Below are positions 1 through 12,800 of a stretch of 64,000 bases of DNA, one piece after another. The translations under genes and the position numbers were made by a program. Origin of the DNA: Globodera rostochiensis (Eukaryota; Nematoda; Chromadorea; Rhabditida; Heteroderidae); assembly GCA_018350325.1 (NCBI GenBank), contig JAEVLN010000011.1, positions 3,096,449 through 3,160,448 of the forward strand, given 5' to 3'. The notes under the pieces were generated by a model that did not search any database, had not been told where the DNA came from, and saw nothing but the letters and a program-made list of their open reading frames with translations. Within the stretch, counting starts at the first letter, position 1. Each line of letters starts with the position of its first letter.

Positions 1-3000
1 TCGTCCCCGAAGGCCCCGCGCCCGTTTCGTCGGTGCCGCCGCCGCCGCCGCTTAGTGTCTCCTCTTGGCCCTCACTCGGCGCGCATTCTGCCAATTCCAA
101 CTCACCGCCATTGTCTCCGACTGTTATCATTTGTCGCTGCACCAAAGACCGATACATTCCCTCCTGAGTTTGGAGTTGAACGGCCAATTAACATCTAATT
201 ATTTGCACCTTACCTGAGCCAATAATTGTTCATGAGTGCCGATCTGTTCCACTAAACAATGGCAAATTTATGGAAATAAAAAATAAATGTCACGTCGTCC
301 TCGGCTCATCACCACAATTTTGTCAGCCTATAAAAAAGAAAAATGGAGGACAAACTTTTCCGGCCAAAATTTCCCCAAATCGACCTTTTCCACTGTTGAC
401 AGCCGATGAGCTATCAGAATGACAGAACGACCCTTTAAGTTTTTGTAAATGGCTTCTTGGACGAGATGTTCGGATTCTGCGCCGCGGGGGGGGGAATGTA
501 CAAACGAAACAATCGGAAGAGAACCGGTGTCCAGCGCGGAAGTCGCCTCGTCAAGCAGCAAAATTGCTGGCTGACGCACCAAAGCCCGAGCAATTGCAAT
601 TCGCTGCTTTTGCCCACCTGAAGACTTTGCCCTTCTGATCCGGTCCCTTTACTTTCTGATCCGGTCCCTTTCCCTACTGATCCGGTCCCTTTCCTTTCTG
701 ATCCGGTTCCTTCTGATCCGGTCCCTTTCCTTTCTGATCCGGTCCCTTTCCCTACTGATCCGGTCCCTTTCCTTTCTGATCCGGTTCCTTCTGATCCGGT
801 CCCTTTCCTTTCTGATCCGTCCCTTCTGATCCGGTCCCTTTCCCTTCTGATCCGTCCCTTCTGATCCGGTCCCTTTCCTTTCTGATCCGGTTCCTTTCCT
901 TTCTGATCCGGTCCCTTTACTTTCTGATCCGTCCCTTCTGATCCGGTCCCTTTCCTTTCTGATCCGGTTCCTTTCCTTTCTGATCCGGTCCCTTTACTTT
1001 CTGATCCGTCCCTTCTGATCCGGTCTCTTTACTTTCTGATCCGTCCCTTCTGATCCGGTCCCTTTCCTTTCTGATCCGGTCCCTTTCCCTACTGATCCGG
1101 TCCCTTTCCTTTCTGATCTTCGTTCCTTCTGATCCGGTCCCTTTCCTTTCTGATCCGGTCCCTTTCCCTTCTGATCCGGTCCCTTTCCTTTCTGATCCGG
1201 TTCCTTTCCTTTCTGATCCGGTCCCTTTACTTTCTGATCCGTCCCTTCTGATCCGGTCTCTTTACTTTCTGATCCGTCCCTTCTGATCCGGTCCCTTTCC
1301 TTTCTGATCCGGTCCCTTTCCCTACTGATCCGGTCCCTTTCCTTTCTGATCCGGTTCCTTCTGATCCGGTCCCTTTCCTTTCTGATCCGGTCCCTTTCCC
1401 TTCTGATCCGGTCCCTTTCCCTTCTGATCCGTCCCTTCTGATCCGGTCCCTTTCCTTTCTGATCCGGTTCCTTTCCTTTCTGATCCGGTCCCTTTACTTT
1501 CTGATCCGTCCCTTCTGATCCGGTCCCTTTCCTTTCTGATCCGGTTCCTTTCCTTTCTGATCCGGTCCCTTTACTTTCTGATCCGTCCCTTCTGATCCGG
1601 TCCCTTTCCCTTCTGATCCGGTCCCTTTCCTTTCTGATCCGGTCCCTTTCCCTTCTGATCCGGTCCCTTTCCTTTCTGATCCGGTCCCTTTCCCTTCTGA
1701 TCCGGTCCCTTTCCTTTCTGATCCGGTCCCTTTCCTTTCTGATCCGGTTCCTTTCCCTTCTGATCCGGTCCCTTTCCTTTCTGATCCGGTCCCTTTCCCT
1801 TCTGATCCGGTCCCTTTCCTTTCTGATCCGGTTCCTTTCCCTTCTGATCCGTCCCTTCTGATCCGGTCCCTTTCCTTTCTGATCCGGTCCCTTTCCCTTC
1901 TGATCCGGTCCCTTTCCTTTCTGATCCGGTCCCTTTCCCTTCTGGTCCGGTCCCTTTCCTTTCTGATCCGGTCCCTTTCCTTTCTGATCCGGTCCCTTTC
2001 CCTTCTGATCCGGTCCCTTTCCTTTCTGATCCGGTCCCTTTACTTTCTGATCCGTCCCTTCTGATCCGGTCCCTTTCCTTTCTGATCCGGTCCCTTTACT
2101 TTCTGATCCGTCCCTTCTGATCCGGTCCCTTTACTTTCTGATCCGGTCCCTTTCCCTTCTGATCCGGTCCCTTTCCTTTCTGATCCGGTCCCTTTCCCTT
2201 CTGATCCGGTCCCTTTCCCTTCTGATCCGGTCTCTTTTCCTATCCGGATTCCGGACCGGCCCGGCCCATTTCGAGTTCCCTCGCCCACTGACCGCTCATT
2301 TGACTGCCCTGCTCCCCCACGTTGGTGTCGTACTGGTCCCGTGTCTGTTGGATGAATGCGTGCGCGTTGGCCATTTTGGCGGCCTCCACCACGTCGACAA
2401 TTGTGCACCTTTCCACCCCATAAGCGATGTTTTCTGCCACCGACCGGCCGAACAAAACCGGCTCTTGACCGACCAAAGCGACCTAAAAGCCATTGGGAAA
2501 TACGTAAAGAACAAAAGAACACCTTGTTATGGATGTACTGGTGGTCGAACTCCCTGATGGGGACGCCGTCGACCAGCACTTTGCCGCCCTCCGGGGCGTA
2601 AAAGTGCTCCAGAAGGGCAATGCAAGAGCTCTTCCCGCTGAATTTGTGGGCATCGTAAATAAAACACTTGCCTCGAAATTAAAAGCGTCCCAAATTCACC
2701 TTCCGCTCGGGCCGACCAGGGCAACAACCTCCCCGGGCTCCACGATGAATGAAAGACCCTTTAATTGGAATATGTTAAGAAAGCAGAGGTTTTCGAACCC
2801 GAAGGATTGGGTTGTCCGGTCGGGTTGGGTAGGAAAAGTGCACGTTTTGAAACTCAATTCGGCCCTCCAATTTGTCCGGGGCGTAGTTGCCTTTGGTATC
2901 GATCTCCGGTTTCCGATCGATATATTCGAACACTTTCCTGGACGCCCCGACACTTTGCATTAGGCCCGTCCACACCTAAAATAAATCATCGAGACGAATT

Positions 3001-6000
3001 GTCGCCGTTTCCCTTTAAACTTCGCCAAGCTGACGAATGTTATCGGCCAATTGCATTTGGTAAAGCAGAAAAGAAACGAGCAAATCCTTCTGAAGTTGGC
3101 CCGTTAACACCAAATGCCCTCCGTACCAGAGAACGGCCACATTGATTATCGTTTGGAATAGCTAAAGCAAATGGAGGGGTAAAGGCGCCCAAACCGGACA
3201 TCCCGAATAGACAAATAGCCAACCGGACATCCCGAATAGACAAATAGCCAACCGGACATCCCGAATAGACAAATAGCCAACCGGACATCCCGAATAGACA
3301 AATAGCCAACCGGACATCCCGAATAGACAAATAGCCAACCGGACATCCCGAATAGACAAATAGCCAACCGGACATCCCGAATAGACAAATAGCCAACCGG
3401 ACATCCCGAATAGACAAATAGCCAACCGGACATCCCGAATAGACAAATAGCCAACCGGACATCCCGAATAGACAAATAGCCAACCGAACATCCCGAATAG
3501 ACAAATAGTCAACCGGACATCCCGAATAGACAAATAGCCAACCGGACATCCCGAATAGACAAATAGCCAACCGGACATCCCGAATAGACAAATAGCCAAC
3601 CGGACATCCCGAATAGACAAATAGCCAACCGGACATCCCGAATAGACAAATGGCCAACCGGACATCCCGAATAGACAAATAGCCAACCGGACATCCCGAA
3701 TAGACAAATAGCCAACCGGACATCCCGAATAGACAAATAGCCAACCGGACATCCCGAATAGACAAATAGCCAACCGGACATCCCGAATAGACAAATAGCC
3801 AACCGGACATCCCGAATAGACAAATAGCCAACCGGACATCCCGAATAGACAAATAGCCAACCGGACATCCCGAATAGACAAATAGCCAACCGAACATCCC
3901 GAATAGACAAATAGCTAACCGGACATCCCGAATAGACAAATAGTCAACCGGACATCCCGAATAGACAAATAGCCAACCGGACATCCCGAATAGACAAATA
4001 GCCAACCGAACATCCCGAATAGACAAATAGTCAACCGGACATCCCGAATAGACAAATAGCCAACCGGACATCCCGAATAGACAAATAGCCAACCGGACAT
4101 CCCGAATAGACAAATAGCCAACCGGACATCCCGAATAGACAAATAGCCAACCGGACATCCCGAATAGACAAATAGCCAACCGGACATCCCGAATAGACAA
4201 ATAGCCAACCGGACATCCCGAATAGACAAATAGCCAACCGGACATCCCGAATAGACAAATAGCCAACCGGACATCCCGAATAGACAAATAGCCAACCGGA
4301 CATCCCGAATAGACAAATAGCCAACCGGACATCCCGAATAGACAAATAGCCAACCGGACATCCCGAATAGACAAATAGCCAACCGAACATCCCGAATAGA
4401 CAAATAGCTAACCGGACATCCCGAATAGACAAATAGCCAACCGGACATCCCGAATAGACAAATAGCCAACCGGACATCCCGAATAGACAAATAGCCAACC
4501 GGACATCCCGAATAGACAAATAGCCAACCGGACATCCCGAATAGACAAATAGCCAACCGGACATCCCGAATAGACAAATGGCCAACCGGACATCCCGAAT
4601 AGACAAATAGCCAACCGGACATCCCGAATAGACAAATAGCCAACCGGACATCCCGAATAGACAAATAGCCAACCGGACATCCCGAATAGACAAATAGCCA
4701 ACCGGACATCCCGAATAGACAAATAGCCAACCGGACATCCCGAATAGACAAATGGCCAACCGGACATCCCGAATAGACAAATAGCCAACCGGACATCCCG
4801 AATAGACAAATGGCCAACCGGACATCCCGAATAGACAAATAGCCAACCGGACATCCCGAATAGACAAATAGCCAACCGGACATCCCGAATAGACAAATAG
4901 CCAACCGGACATCCCGAATAGACAAATAGCCAACCGGACATCCCGAATAGACAAATAGCCAACCGGACATCCCGAATAGACAAATAGCCCCCCCCCCAAA
5001 TACTTAAACGTTAATTCCATTCAATTCCCTCCACACGCCGACCACTGACTTCTTCACTCACCTCACTAACCCACAAAAAAGCAACATATGCCACTGCCTT
5101 ACGCTTGGTGACCGTCATTGTGATGGTCAGTTTGTCGTAGAAGCGAATGGATTCGAATTCCTCACAAGCGAAAGACCTTTCGATGGTTGGGGGGGGGGGT
5201 GGGGAGTTGGCATTGAATGGACGGACGGCCAACGATCGATCGATCGATCACCTGACAGTTCGCATTGTGGAGAGCACCTTAAACGAAACATTGCTTAAAG
5301 GCCCCCCCCCCTCTAGTCAATAAAATTTTGAAAATGTTTTGTTCGGGTTGACCCCATCCTCTCCCCCGCGGTCACCTCTTCCGCCACATCGTTGGAGTGA
5401 GCCACCGCTTCTTGGACCTTTTCGCTCAGAAACTAAACGGACGAACGTCCAAATGCCTTCCGCATAAAATAGTTCTCTCACGTCGTAGTAAATGCCAAAG
5501 ATTTTGGAGGCTACCAAAATAATGGGGACGACAATAAATGGGACGAGAGAGAGCCGCCAACAGAGAGCCATCATGAAGAGCATTGAACCGCCCATTTGGA
5601 CAGTGTTACGCAGAAAAACTGAAGGAAGGAAAGACAACGTTTTGGAGGGTCCGAGAATGACCGACTAACTGTTCACGTTGAGTGCAATTGTGTCCGACCT
5701 GAACACGACTTGAGGGTACTGTAGGGAAGCACCGTAACCCCTCCCCCTCCCCCCTCTCCCCACTCATAAACAAACATTGTGGTAGTGTCCGCCGTCAGCC
5801 GAGAAGTGATCTCGCCTGGGTAAAGGACATTTGTGAGGGACTTTATGGGATTAAACTGACCTGTTTTGTGCCGGTCGAAGAAGGCGACGTCTTGGCGAAC
5901 CAAAGAGGCGAACTAAATGTTTGCCATTTTGCAAAAGTTTAGGAGGGCACCCTCACCAAATTATAGCGGATTGCCCGGTTGATCCGGTAAAATAAACAAT

Positions 6001-7621
6001 TTTAGTAAAATTTTTTCACATTAAAACAAACCGGGAATAAGCATATTCAAATGATCCGCCACGAAAACCTCCCGCGATTGCTCTGAAAAAGGAATTTTTG
6101 ATAGAAAAGGACGCACAAAGAACGGACGATATGATGGAGATGAACAGCATCAACTTGACCGAACTGACCAGGGAACCGTATTTATCACCAGAGGAGGAGA
6201 CGACGCTGGCGATCACTTGGCCGGTGAAGTAGGGGATGAAAATGCGAGCTTATGGGGGGGGGGGGAGGAAGGAAGCTGCGACGGGGAAGGGGGCACTTAC
6301 TGAGTGAGTAGATGAACAGCCAGGTGAACCCGCTGAAAGTTTGTTTGATAGGCTTTTGGGGCATTACAGCGGCGTTGAGAAGGGGAATCTGCCCATTCCC
6401 AAGACTTAGGTTTAACGAATCACCGAATTTTGTTGGGTCGGGTTGGGGTGGGGGGTGAAGATGGGAGGGGGAGGGTGAGGAGGTGGGGGTGGGAGAGAGG
6501 GGGGTGAGTGAGGGGGTGGGCGTGGGGGGGGGACTGACCGTCGAATCAAAAGGCTCTTTTCTAAAAGCTCTGTACCTGAGGTGCCACAACCACTCATTAC
6601 GACAATATTGGAGAAGCCGAAGGACTAAATTAGTGAATATTGTTCTAAGTTTTCTCATTTATTCCCAATGAACTTTCCGATACAAAAGGTACGTAGATAC
6701 CGCCACATTTGGCTACCGGTCTGAATCCCCCCCACGATGGATGGTTCAGTCCCGTACTGAAGCTAAGATTAAGCCTAACTTAGGCTTAAGCCACCCTGGC
6801 TTGGGGTTTGTTAGGCTTAGGCCTAAGCCTAAGCTTAGCTTAGACCAAGCTTAGGCTTAGGCTAAGACGTTGAGGGGATTCGGGAAGTTTTGGCTGTGGG
6901 GGGATTCAGACCGGAATCGCCACATTTTGCTTTTTTGCTTGCGAACCCCCCCCCCCCCACGGCCCACTCACTAATCACAAAGGTGCGCACGTCGGTGGTC
7001 ACCGCCCCATTCTGCGGCAGACTCTGCTCACTGCCCTCCTCTTCGTGCCGTTCCCCCTCCTCTTCATCCTCCAACCGCTCATAAACATTCTCATTGCACT
7101 GCGCCGTGTGCAGGAAGGACAGCCAAAGACGATGAGCGATGATGGAAAACGAGAAATTGGCGAGGAGGAGGGCAATGTCCCCGGGAAAAATAATGCCGGT
7201 GTGGTCGGGGCCCGAGTTGTCGCTGAGCGCAAGAAATTTGGTGGGCGAGAAGGAGCAGAGGAGGATGCACAGGCCAAACGAGGCCTGGGAGAGGAGGCCA
7301 AGGGTGTGGGAGGCCTTAAACGGCGGAGGGGGGGGGGGGCTTTGGGTGGCGGTCAAAAATATGAATTGAAAACGGAACTTGAACGTTCTTGCAGAGAATA
7401 ATGGCACATCCGAGCGAGATGAAAAGCGATCGGAGCACCGAAATGACGAAAAAATCCAAAACGGAACGGTTGAACACATAGGGAGCGCGTAACTGCTCGG
7501 TAAAGTGGCCAACGGAGGGCGACGAACCGTGGAAGCAGATGGAGCCGAACGTCACGGACAGATCCGTCAGAACAAACAGAAAAGTCCATAAAACACATCC
7601 CATCTCATTCCGCTTGACCAT
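1..7621 (-). CDS. TAP-like ABC half transporter (ABCB9/HAF-4/HAF-9 type), 3' end cut by window edge
   Basis: A half transporter of one membrane domain plus one ATPase domain; relatives export peptides into lysosome-like organelles. I could chain 23 exons in frame from ATG 7621 to the window edge: 7621-7385, 7314-6972, 6624-6576, 6332-6301, 6248-6032, 5984-5957, 5912-5861, 5815-5776, 5698-5670, 5618-5482, 5432-5376, 5277-5252, 5176-5062, 3161-3021, 2975-2799, 2758-2700, 2637-2523, 2482-2293, 617-525, 476-385, 327-294, 251-214 and 163-1, about 820 codons without a stop. The first two exons carry extra N-terminal membrane segments. Family signatures include [15 protein letters not shown], Walker A GPSGSGKSS (split between exons), the ABC signature SGGQKQR, Walker [13 protein letters not shown] and the switch histidine in AHRLSTVE. 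The C-terminal tail contains a glycine run. The 6031-5985 intron lacks an AG acceptor. Introns 618-2292 and 3162-5061 are swollen by minisatellites. Assignment to ABCB9/HAF is confident; the exact paralogue is not. Confidence 0.9.
619..2238. repeat. 21-bp minisatellite inside an intron of the ABC transporter
   Basis: About 1.6 kb of tandem units of roughly 21 bp built on TCTGATCCGGTCCCTTTCCT plus one base, mixed with shorter variants of about 14-16 bp. It fills the intron between the exon ending in the first part of the ABC signature (2293) and the exon that completes it (617). It is strongly strand-biased: pyrimidine-rich on + and therefore purine-rich in the transcript. The unit length is a multiple of three, so it gives a spurious Gly-Ser-Glu-Lys reading frame on the minus strand. 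Confidence 0.95.
3193..4988. repeat. 29-bp minisatellite, about 62 near-identical copies, in an ABC transporter intron
   Basis: About 1.8 kb of head-to-tail 29-bp units (core CGGACATCCCGAATAGACAA, then ATAGCCAAC). Copies are nearly identical; recurrent single-base variants are ATAGTCAAC, ATGGCCAAC, ATAGCTAAC and CGAACATCC. The variants recur in blocks, for example around 3480-3510 and 3890-4040, which suggests duplication of multi-unit blocks. The array ends at a run of nine C. It lies wholly inside the intron between ABC exons 5176-5062 and 3161-3021. There are no spacers, so it is not a CRISPR array. Confidence 0.97.
6765..6870. repeat. Degenerate interstitial telomere-like TTAGGC repeats
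   Basis: The stretch contains TTAGGC and its complement GCCTAA many times in both orientations (TTAGGCTTAGGC, GGCCTAAGCCTAAGC), interrupted by degenerate units, giving a partly palindromic block. TTAGGC is the canonical nematode telomere unit. It sits in the ABC intron between exons 6972 and 6624. It may be a repaired break, a telomere-like insertion, or simple sequence of other origin. Confidence 0.6.
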
Positions 7622-9810
7622 TCTGAAACATTGGACACAGTTTGAAGACAACGGAAAGGGAGTCAATTTTTGTTTTATGCATGGAAAGACAATTTAGGAT
7701 GGCGGGCGAAGTGAACGGAGGAAGCCGAATTATCTTCACCCGAACAGTACGCCCGCCCCAATTGCAAAACGTTCACAGTCCACGCCATTGCAACAGCGAC
7801 GCGGCCCGATGGTTTTGTAGACTTTCTCTAAAATAATGTCGAAAAAGATAAGAAAGACGACGGCGATGGTGAAAGAAAGGACTGATAATAAATGTTACAC
7901 AGTCATAGTGAAGGTGAATGGATCACAAAACCTTTGCACAAAAGCGACGATGTTCAACAGAAGGATATATTCTATGTTTGTATCCAAACTTTATATGTAT
8001 TCATTCATGAAAGAAACTCAATACGGGCATATTGGTGAATAAAAAGCACAATTTTCTTAAGAAAAATTAAAATTCAAAAATTTTCGCATGCGCCTTCAGC
8101 ACCGCCTAACCATTTGTGGCACGAGTACCATCTTTAGGGGGTGTACCTTACAAATTAGTCCGGTTGCTTTCGGTAGATTATTAATCCCGAAAATTTCGCT
8201 CACTATCAGGTCCCGGCCCTATAGTACTATCGTATTTTCTCTATTGGTAGCCCCGGGGCTTCCATTTTTTAACGTATATTTTTGGCTAGCCAACAAAATG
8301 CCAAAGCTACGAAACTCCACGAAATGCCAACTCAGCCAAAAACCACGAAGGGTCACGCCGGACATAGCATCCTTAGCACCCGGCGGACGGTCGGTTTCAG
8401 CTCGTTAGAATTTAGTACGAATCCGTTGCGCCGGGAACCACTATGAAGAAAAGTTATGAACCACCAAAAGTTGGCCAAAATGGGTTGGCATTGTATTTTT
8501 TGAGTTTTAATTGAAATGTTGAGTGCATTTCGGCACCGGGTATGTTTCGGCACCAAATATAGTAAAACAATGTGAAAAATATGTAAAGCCTTTGAATTTT
8601 TTTGTTTCTTTTACTCGTTGTGGAGAAGTTTCTTTTTGCTTCTTTTGGTATGCAATGATAACATTCTGAAACTACTAACTTTATTTATAATTCAAAATAT
8701 TGTATCAATTTTTTGTAAGAAATTTCAACTCGGGCTCAATTATTCTTCCGTCCGCATTCATTATCACACACTCTCACTGCTTCATCATCTATGTACTATC
8801 TCCCTGCTGGCAAATGTCTTGGGGGCGGCATAAATGGGTTCCGGACAAAGTCAGTAAAGTCGACGACGGCTGGATATCGATTTTTATCCGCTTTTCTTCT
8901 CTCGATGCCACAGAATGGAATGGGAAAATTGACCAATTCCGCCCGCTGCCACAGCCGCTTGTAGTCCACACGTTTAGTCTCTCAGCAAGCGAATATTTAT
9001 TCAGCAAGCGCGACTTTTTTCGTGTTTATCCCTCAGACGGACAAAAGATCCGGTAATCCAAAGGAAAAAACTTTAAAAATTTGTATTGGGTCGCGGTCAA
9101 TTTGCCTCGAATCGCGGTCCGCGCGCGAGTCCTGGCCTAAGATTTTGAAATTTTCCGAACATTTTTGGGTCCGGCATGCCGGATTCCGGACATTTTTGGG
9201 CATCCCGGTTACATCCCTGAAATACACATTTACTGATTATTTTTTAAATTCCGATTTTTTGTAATTCGGAACGGAATCCCTTCCCGGCTACATATGTACT
9301 TATGTAGGTTCTTTTCAAAATTCTATTCCTAACCCAAACTTCAATGGCTCGCCCCAACATTTTGCCTCCACCCGCATTTCCTCGTTTTATCTATTATCGA
9401 TCGCTTTCCGCTCGTCCGGAGAAAGGGGAGCTCCCACGGGTTGGAGAGGGTTGTTTGGGGATGCAATAGATGGTCGGTCGTCGCCTCCTCGACGCGGGGA
9501 AGGGGGGGGGGGAGCGGGTAGGGGGTCTGTCAACTTCTCTCTGCCCGCAACCAACAAGTGCACTCTCATACGCACATTCTTCCTCCCTTCCCATTCATCT
9601 TCACCACCATCCGTGAATCGATCAGGTCTTCCTCATCCTAAATACATCCTCCAAATTTCCCCCCCCCCCCCCCCCCCCGCGTTTTTCTGCGTTATTTGCA
9701 ATAAAAATGAGAGAATCTCCCAAAATTTTTAAATACATTTTATTGCTTTAAATGAAGTAAAGAAACTTTTTTTTTCAAAGGTTTCAGGTCAACTTTCCGT
9801 TAAGCTGCAG
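7622..9810. other. Intergenic region between ABC transporter and DOT1 (divergent promoters)
   Basis: No open frame here has recognisable protein similarity. The two genes diverge from this region, so it should hold both promoters. It contains AT-rich sequence around 8560-8720, a G run near 9508 and an 18-C run near 9660. Just upstream of the DOT1 start, TTTCAG at about 9782-9787 is a plausible splice or trans-splice acceptor. Confidence 0.6.
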
Positions 9811-12800
9811 ATGGATGTTGTGGCCAATAATAATGCCACCGCTAATAATGCCGAAATCAGCGTTTCTTCAGCTGCGTCCGGCGATAGTGTCAACAGAAAC
9901 GTCCTTACTGGTGCCAAGAGCAAAAATGGTCACGTCCATTCGCACACAATGCAAATGAATGGGAAGTCGCACCAAAGCAAAGACGGACTCGAGAAAAAGA
10001 AGCCCATCCGACTGCAGAGTCCCGTCGGAGCACAGTCAGTCACATGGAATTGGAGTGCGGACGCGGCAGGATCTATAATAGGCATCGAGGTTCTCGACAT
10101 TATAAGGTGGGTGAGTTGTGGAAGGCACTGGAAGGAGAACCCGAAAGCTTTGCCTAATAAACTGGAGGTTCGCCGATGGAGGCGTCTCACAAACTAAATT
10201 TTAATCCTTTTAACGACAAAATGTTAAGGTTGGTTATCTGCCACTATCCGGAATTTGACGAACCGTTGAAAGGGCGGCTTGAAAACGTGGATATTTCAAA
10301 GTATTTTCAAACATTAGCTTGGTCGATTTGGTCTTGGTGTGTTTCAACTTTTTTGAGAAAAAAACCTGTTGGCCGCTAGGCGCGTATTTAGGGGAGGGGG
10401 GGGGGGGTGGGACCCGGAAGGAAATTCCCCCTTCCCTAAAATGAAATTTGACAAAAATAAACAAGACCCTATTGTTTTACATTTTTACAATTTTTTGACC
10501 TTTTTCATAACAAATTGTCATCAAAACCCAGAAATCGAGAAAAATTGCTTAACAAAAATGCAAGGGAAAAATACACTTCTAAGAATCGACTTTCCCTCCC
10601 CCCCCCCTCCTCGAAAATATTTCCTATTTACGCCTCTGTTAGCCGCGGTTCTTGATGGGGTGGGATGTATTTACAGTTTTGTGCACATTTTAATATCCAT
10701 GAAAATGCCAAGACTTAATCGAACAAGATTTAGTTAAATGCAACAATTTTAATTACACGTTTTTAGTTATGATCAGGTGCGGTCGCTGGCCAAAAAATTC
10801 AACAAGATCCTGAATCAGACGAACCAAATTGTAATTTTATTCGATCTTTGCTTTATGAATTCTTTTGTTTTTAGAGAAAGGAAGGACCTTCAAAAGTTAA
10901 GTCGAGAGAAATTCTGCATCAAATCGTCACTCGTTGCTATAACAGGGCCGTGGATAATGAGAAGGCGCTCAACAAACATTACGAGGCGTTCTCATCACAA
11001 ACTTATGGCGAGACGAGTTTTGAGCGCATGAAGATGATAATTGACGAGATAAAACCAACTGAGGTGAACTGCTCGGACTCTCTCTAATTTTGCTTTTTCT
11101 CAGAAGGACGTCTTCGTCGATCTGGGCAGCGGGGTAGGACAATTAGTCATACAAATGGCGGGCGGATCTCAAGTGCAGAAAGCAGTTGGAATTGAAATTG
11201 CAAACCTCCCCGCGGATTTTGCAAGAAAGTTGGAGTCCGAATTCAAAAAGTACGTCGGATTTATAAACTGTGTCTTGGTCAGGGCCGTAACCAGAAAATT
11301 TTGTTGAGGGGGTGGGGGGCTAAGCCGAAAAAGTCGATTTTCAGGGGGTGTGCATTTTTGGGTTTTATTGCATTTTTCTTCTGTATTTTCCCTTAAAAAA
11401 GTTGGATTTTAGGGGTGTTTCCTTTTTATTGCTTTGTTAAAAAATTTTCAGAAATGTAATTGTTTTTTGCGAATTTTGAGAGGGGAGGGGGTGACGCCGC
11501 CAGGAAAATTTTTAATGACAATTTGTAAGAAAAATGGTTCAAAAATGATTGATTTGCAAACCATAGGGTCTTCCCTATGCTTTTTTTCTCAAAAAACATT
11601 TGGGGGGAGGGGCCTGCCCTCCCCCATAGTTACGGGCCTGGCTGGGCGTAGGTGGAAAAGGCATGTCTCGCTAATTTTAATGTTTATTTTTGAATCAGGT
11701 GGATGAACTGGTTTGGTCGCCAATTTCGCCCGTTTCAACTGAAACATGGTGACTTTTTGAATGAGGAGTACAGAAGACTGATCACTGAGGAGGCGACAAT
11801 TATATTTGTCAATAATTTTGCCTTTCAATCCGACTTGGAGTTGCGCATAAAGCGCGAATTGCTAAGTGACCTCAAGCAGGGGACTCGGATCATCTCAACT
11901 AAGCCGTACGTACCTCTCAACAAACAGGGTGCTATCACCGACCGACAACTCAATGGTACGGGAAAAAATTGTTGCACGCTTCATACAAATTTTAGATATT
12001 TCTGTGATCACCGACGTTGCTGAGATGAAAGCGTGTCCAAATCCTTGTTCCTGGACCTCAGCATACGTCCCCTACTACCTCCACACCATCAACCGGAAGA
12101 AGCTGGAGATGTACTTTACACAACGAAACTCCTCACTCCGATGCAAATCGTCTGACGTTGGAAGTCGCCGTTCATCCACACCTAACTCGAAAACATCAAA
12201 TTCCCGTGAATCCAGTTTGGATGTCCGGGACAAGTCATCAGACATCGGAAGGATTAATGGCGAAGATATTTGGTAATTTTTGTCAATTACACAAAAAATG
12301 TTCACTGAAATTTTAGTTTTGGCCCGACGACTCGGAGGAAATGGCACGAGTACGTAAATGATCTCGAACAACAAAAAAAGCGTAAGGGTGGTGCTGGTAG
12401 TTCATCGACGCCAGACGAACGAAGTGTCACCAACTCTTCTTCCAGTACACCCACGCCCTTAGGCGTTGCTGCTGCCCCTGCGTCAGCACCTTCGTCTCTG
12501 ATAAACCACACCATCAACAATTTGCAAAATATCGTGGCGCCTCAAAAAATCTTCATTGATAACAGCTTAAAAAAGTCTTCAGTGATTGAGTTGGTGAATT
12601 CAATAAAGGAAGAACCGTTCGCGGAAAGTTCTCCGCCATTGGTGGACACTGCGATTGTATCAACACCGACAAATGCATTGATACTCACTTCGAATATTTT
12701 GCATCAGCAACAAAATCATTCTCTTATTGGCTCGCCAAAATTCGGTGATTATTTGTTGGATAGCTTTTTTTATTCAATTACTTAGAACCGATAACGCCAG

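Noticed and set aside
2040..2579. Frame with Gly-Ser-Glu-Lys repeats joined to NBD-like sequence
   Set aside because: It reads the 21-bp intronic minisatellite through an alternative frame of the ABC exon; the correct exon ends with a donor at 2293.
3193..4988. CRISPR-like array of 29-bp repeats
   Set aside because: Repeats are directly adjacent without spacers and lie in a eukaryotic intron.
3040..5020. Long open frames of up to 444 codons encoding a repeated [24 protein letters not shown] protein on the minus strand
   Set aside because: They are the 29-bp minisatellite read in each phase; the region is an intron flanked by in-frame ABC transporter exons, and the unit length shifts frame every copy.
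6185..7401. Several proline- or glycine-rich frames overlapping the ABC gene's 5' part
   Set aside because: They are other-frame shadows or read into introns; the true exons here join in frame to encode the N-terminal membrane segments.
7642..9264. Series of 60-120 codon frames between the ABC and DOT1 genes
   Set aside because: No conserved motif, no splice-supported continuation, and base composition like the surrounding spacer.
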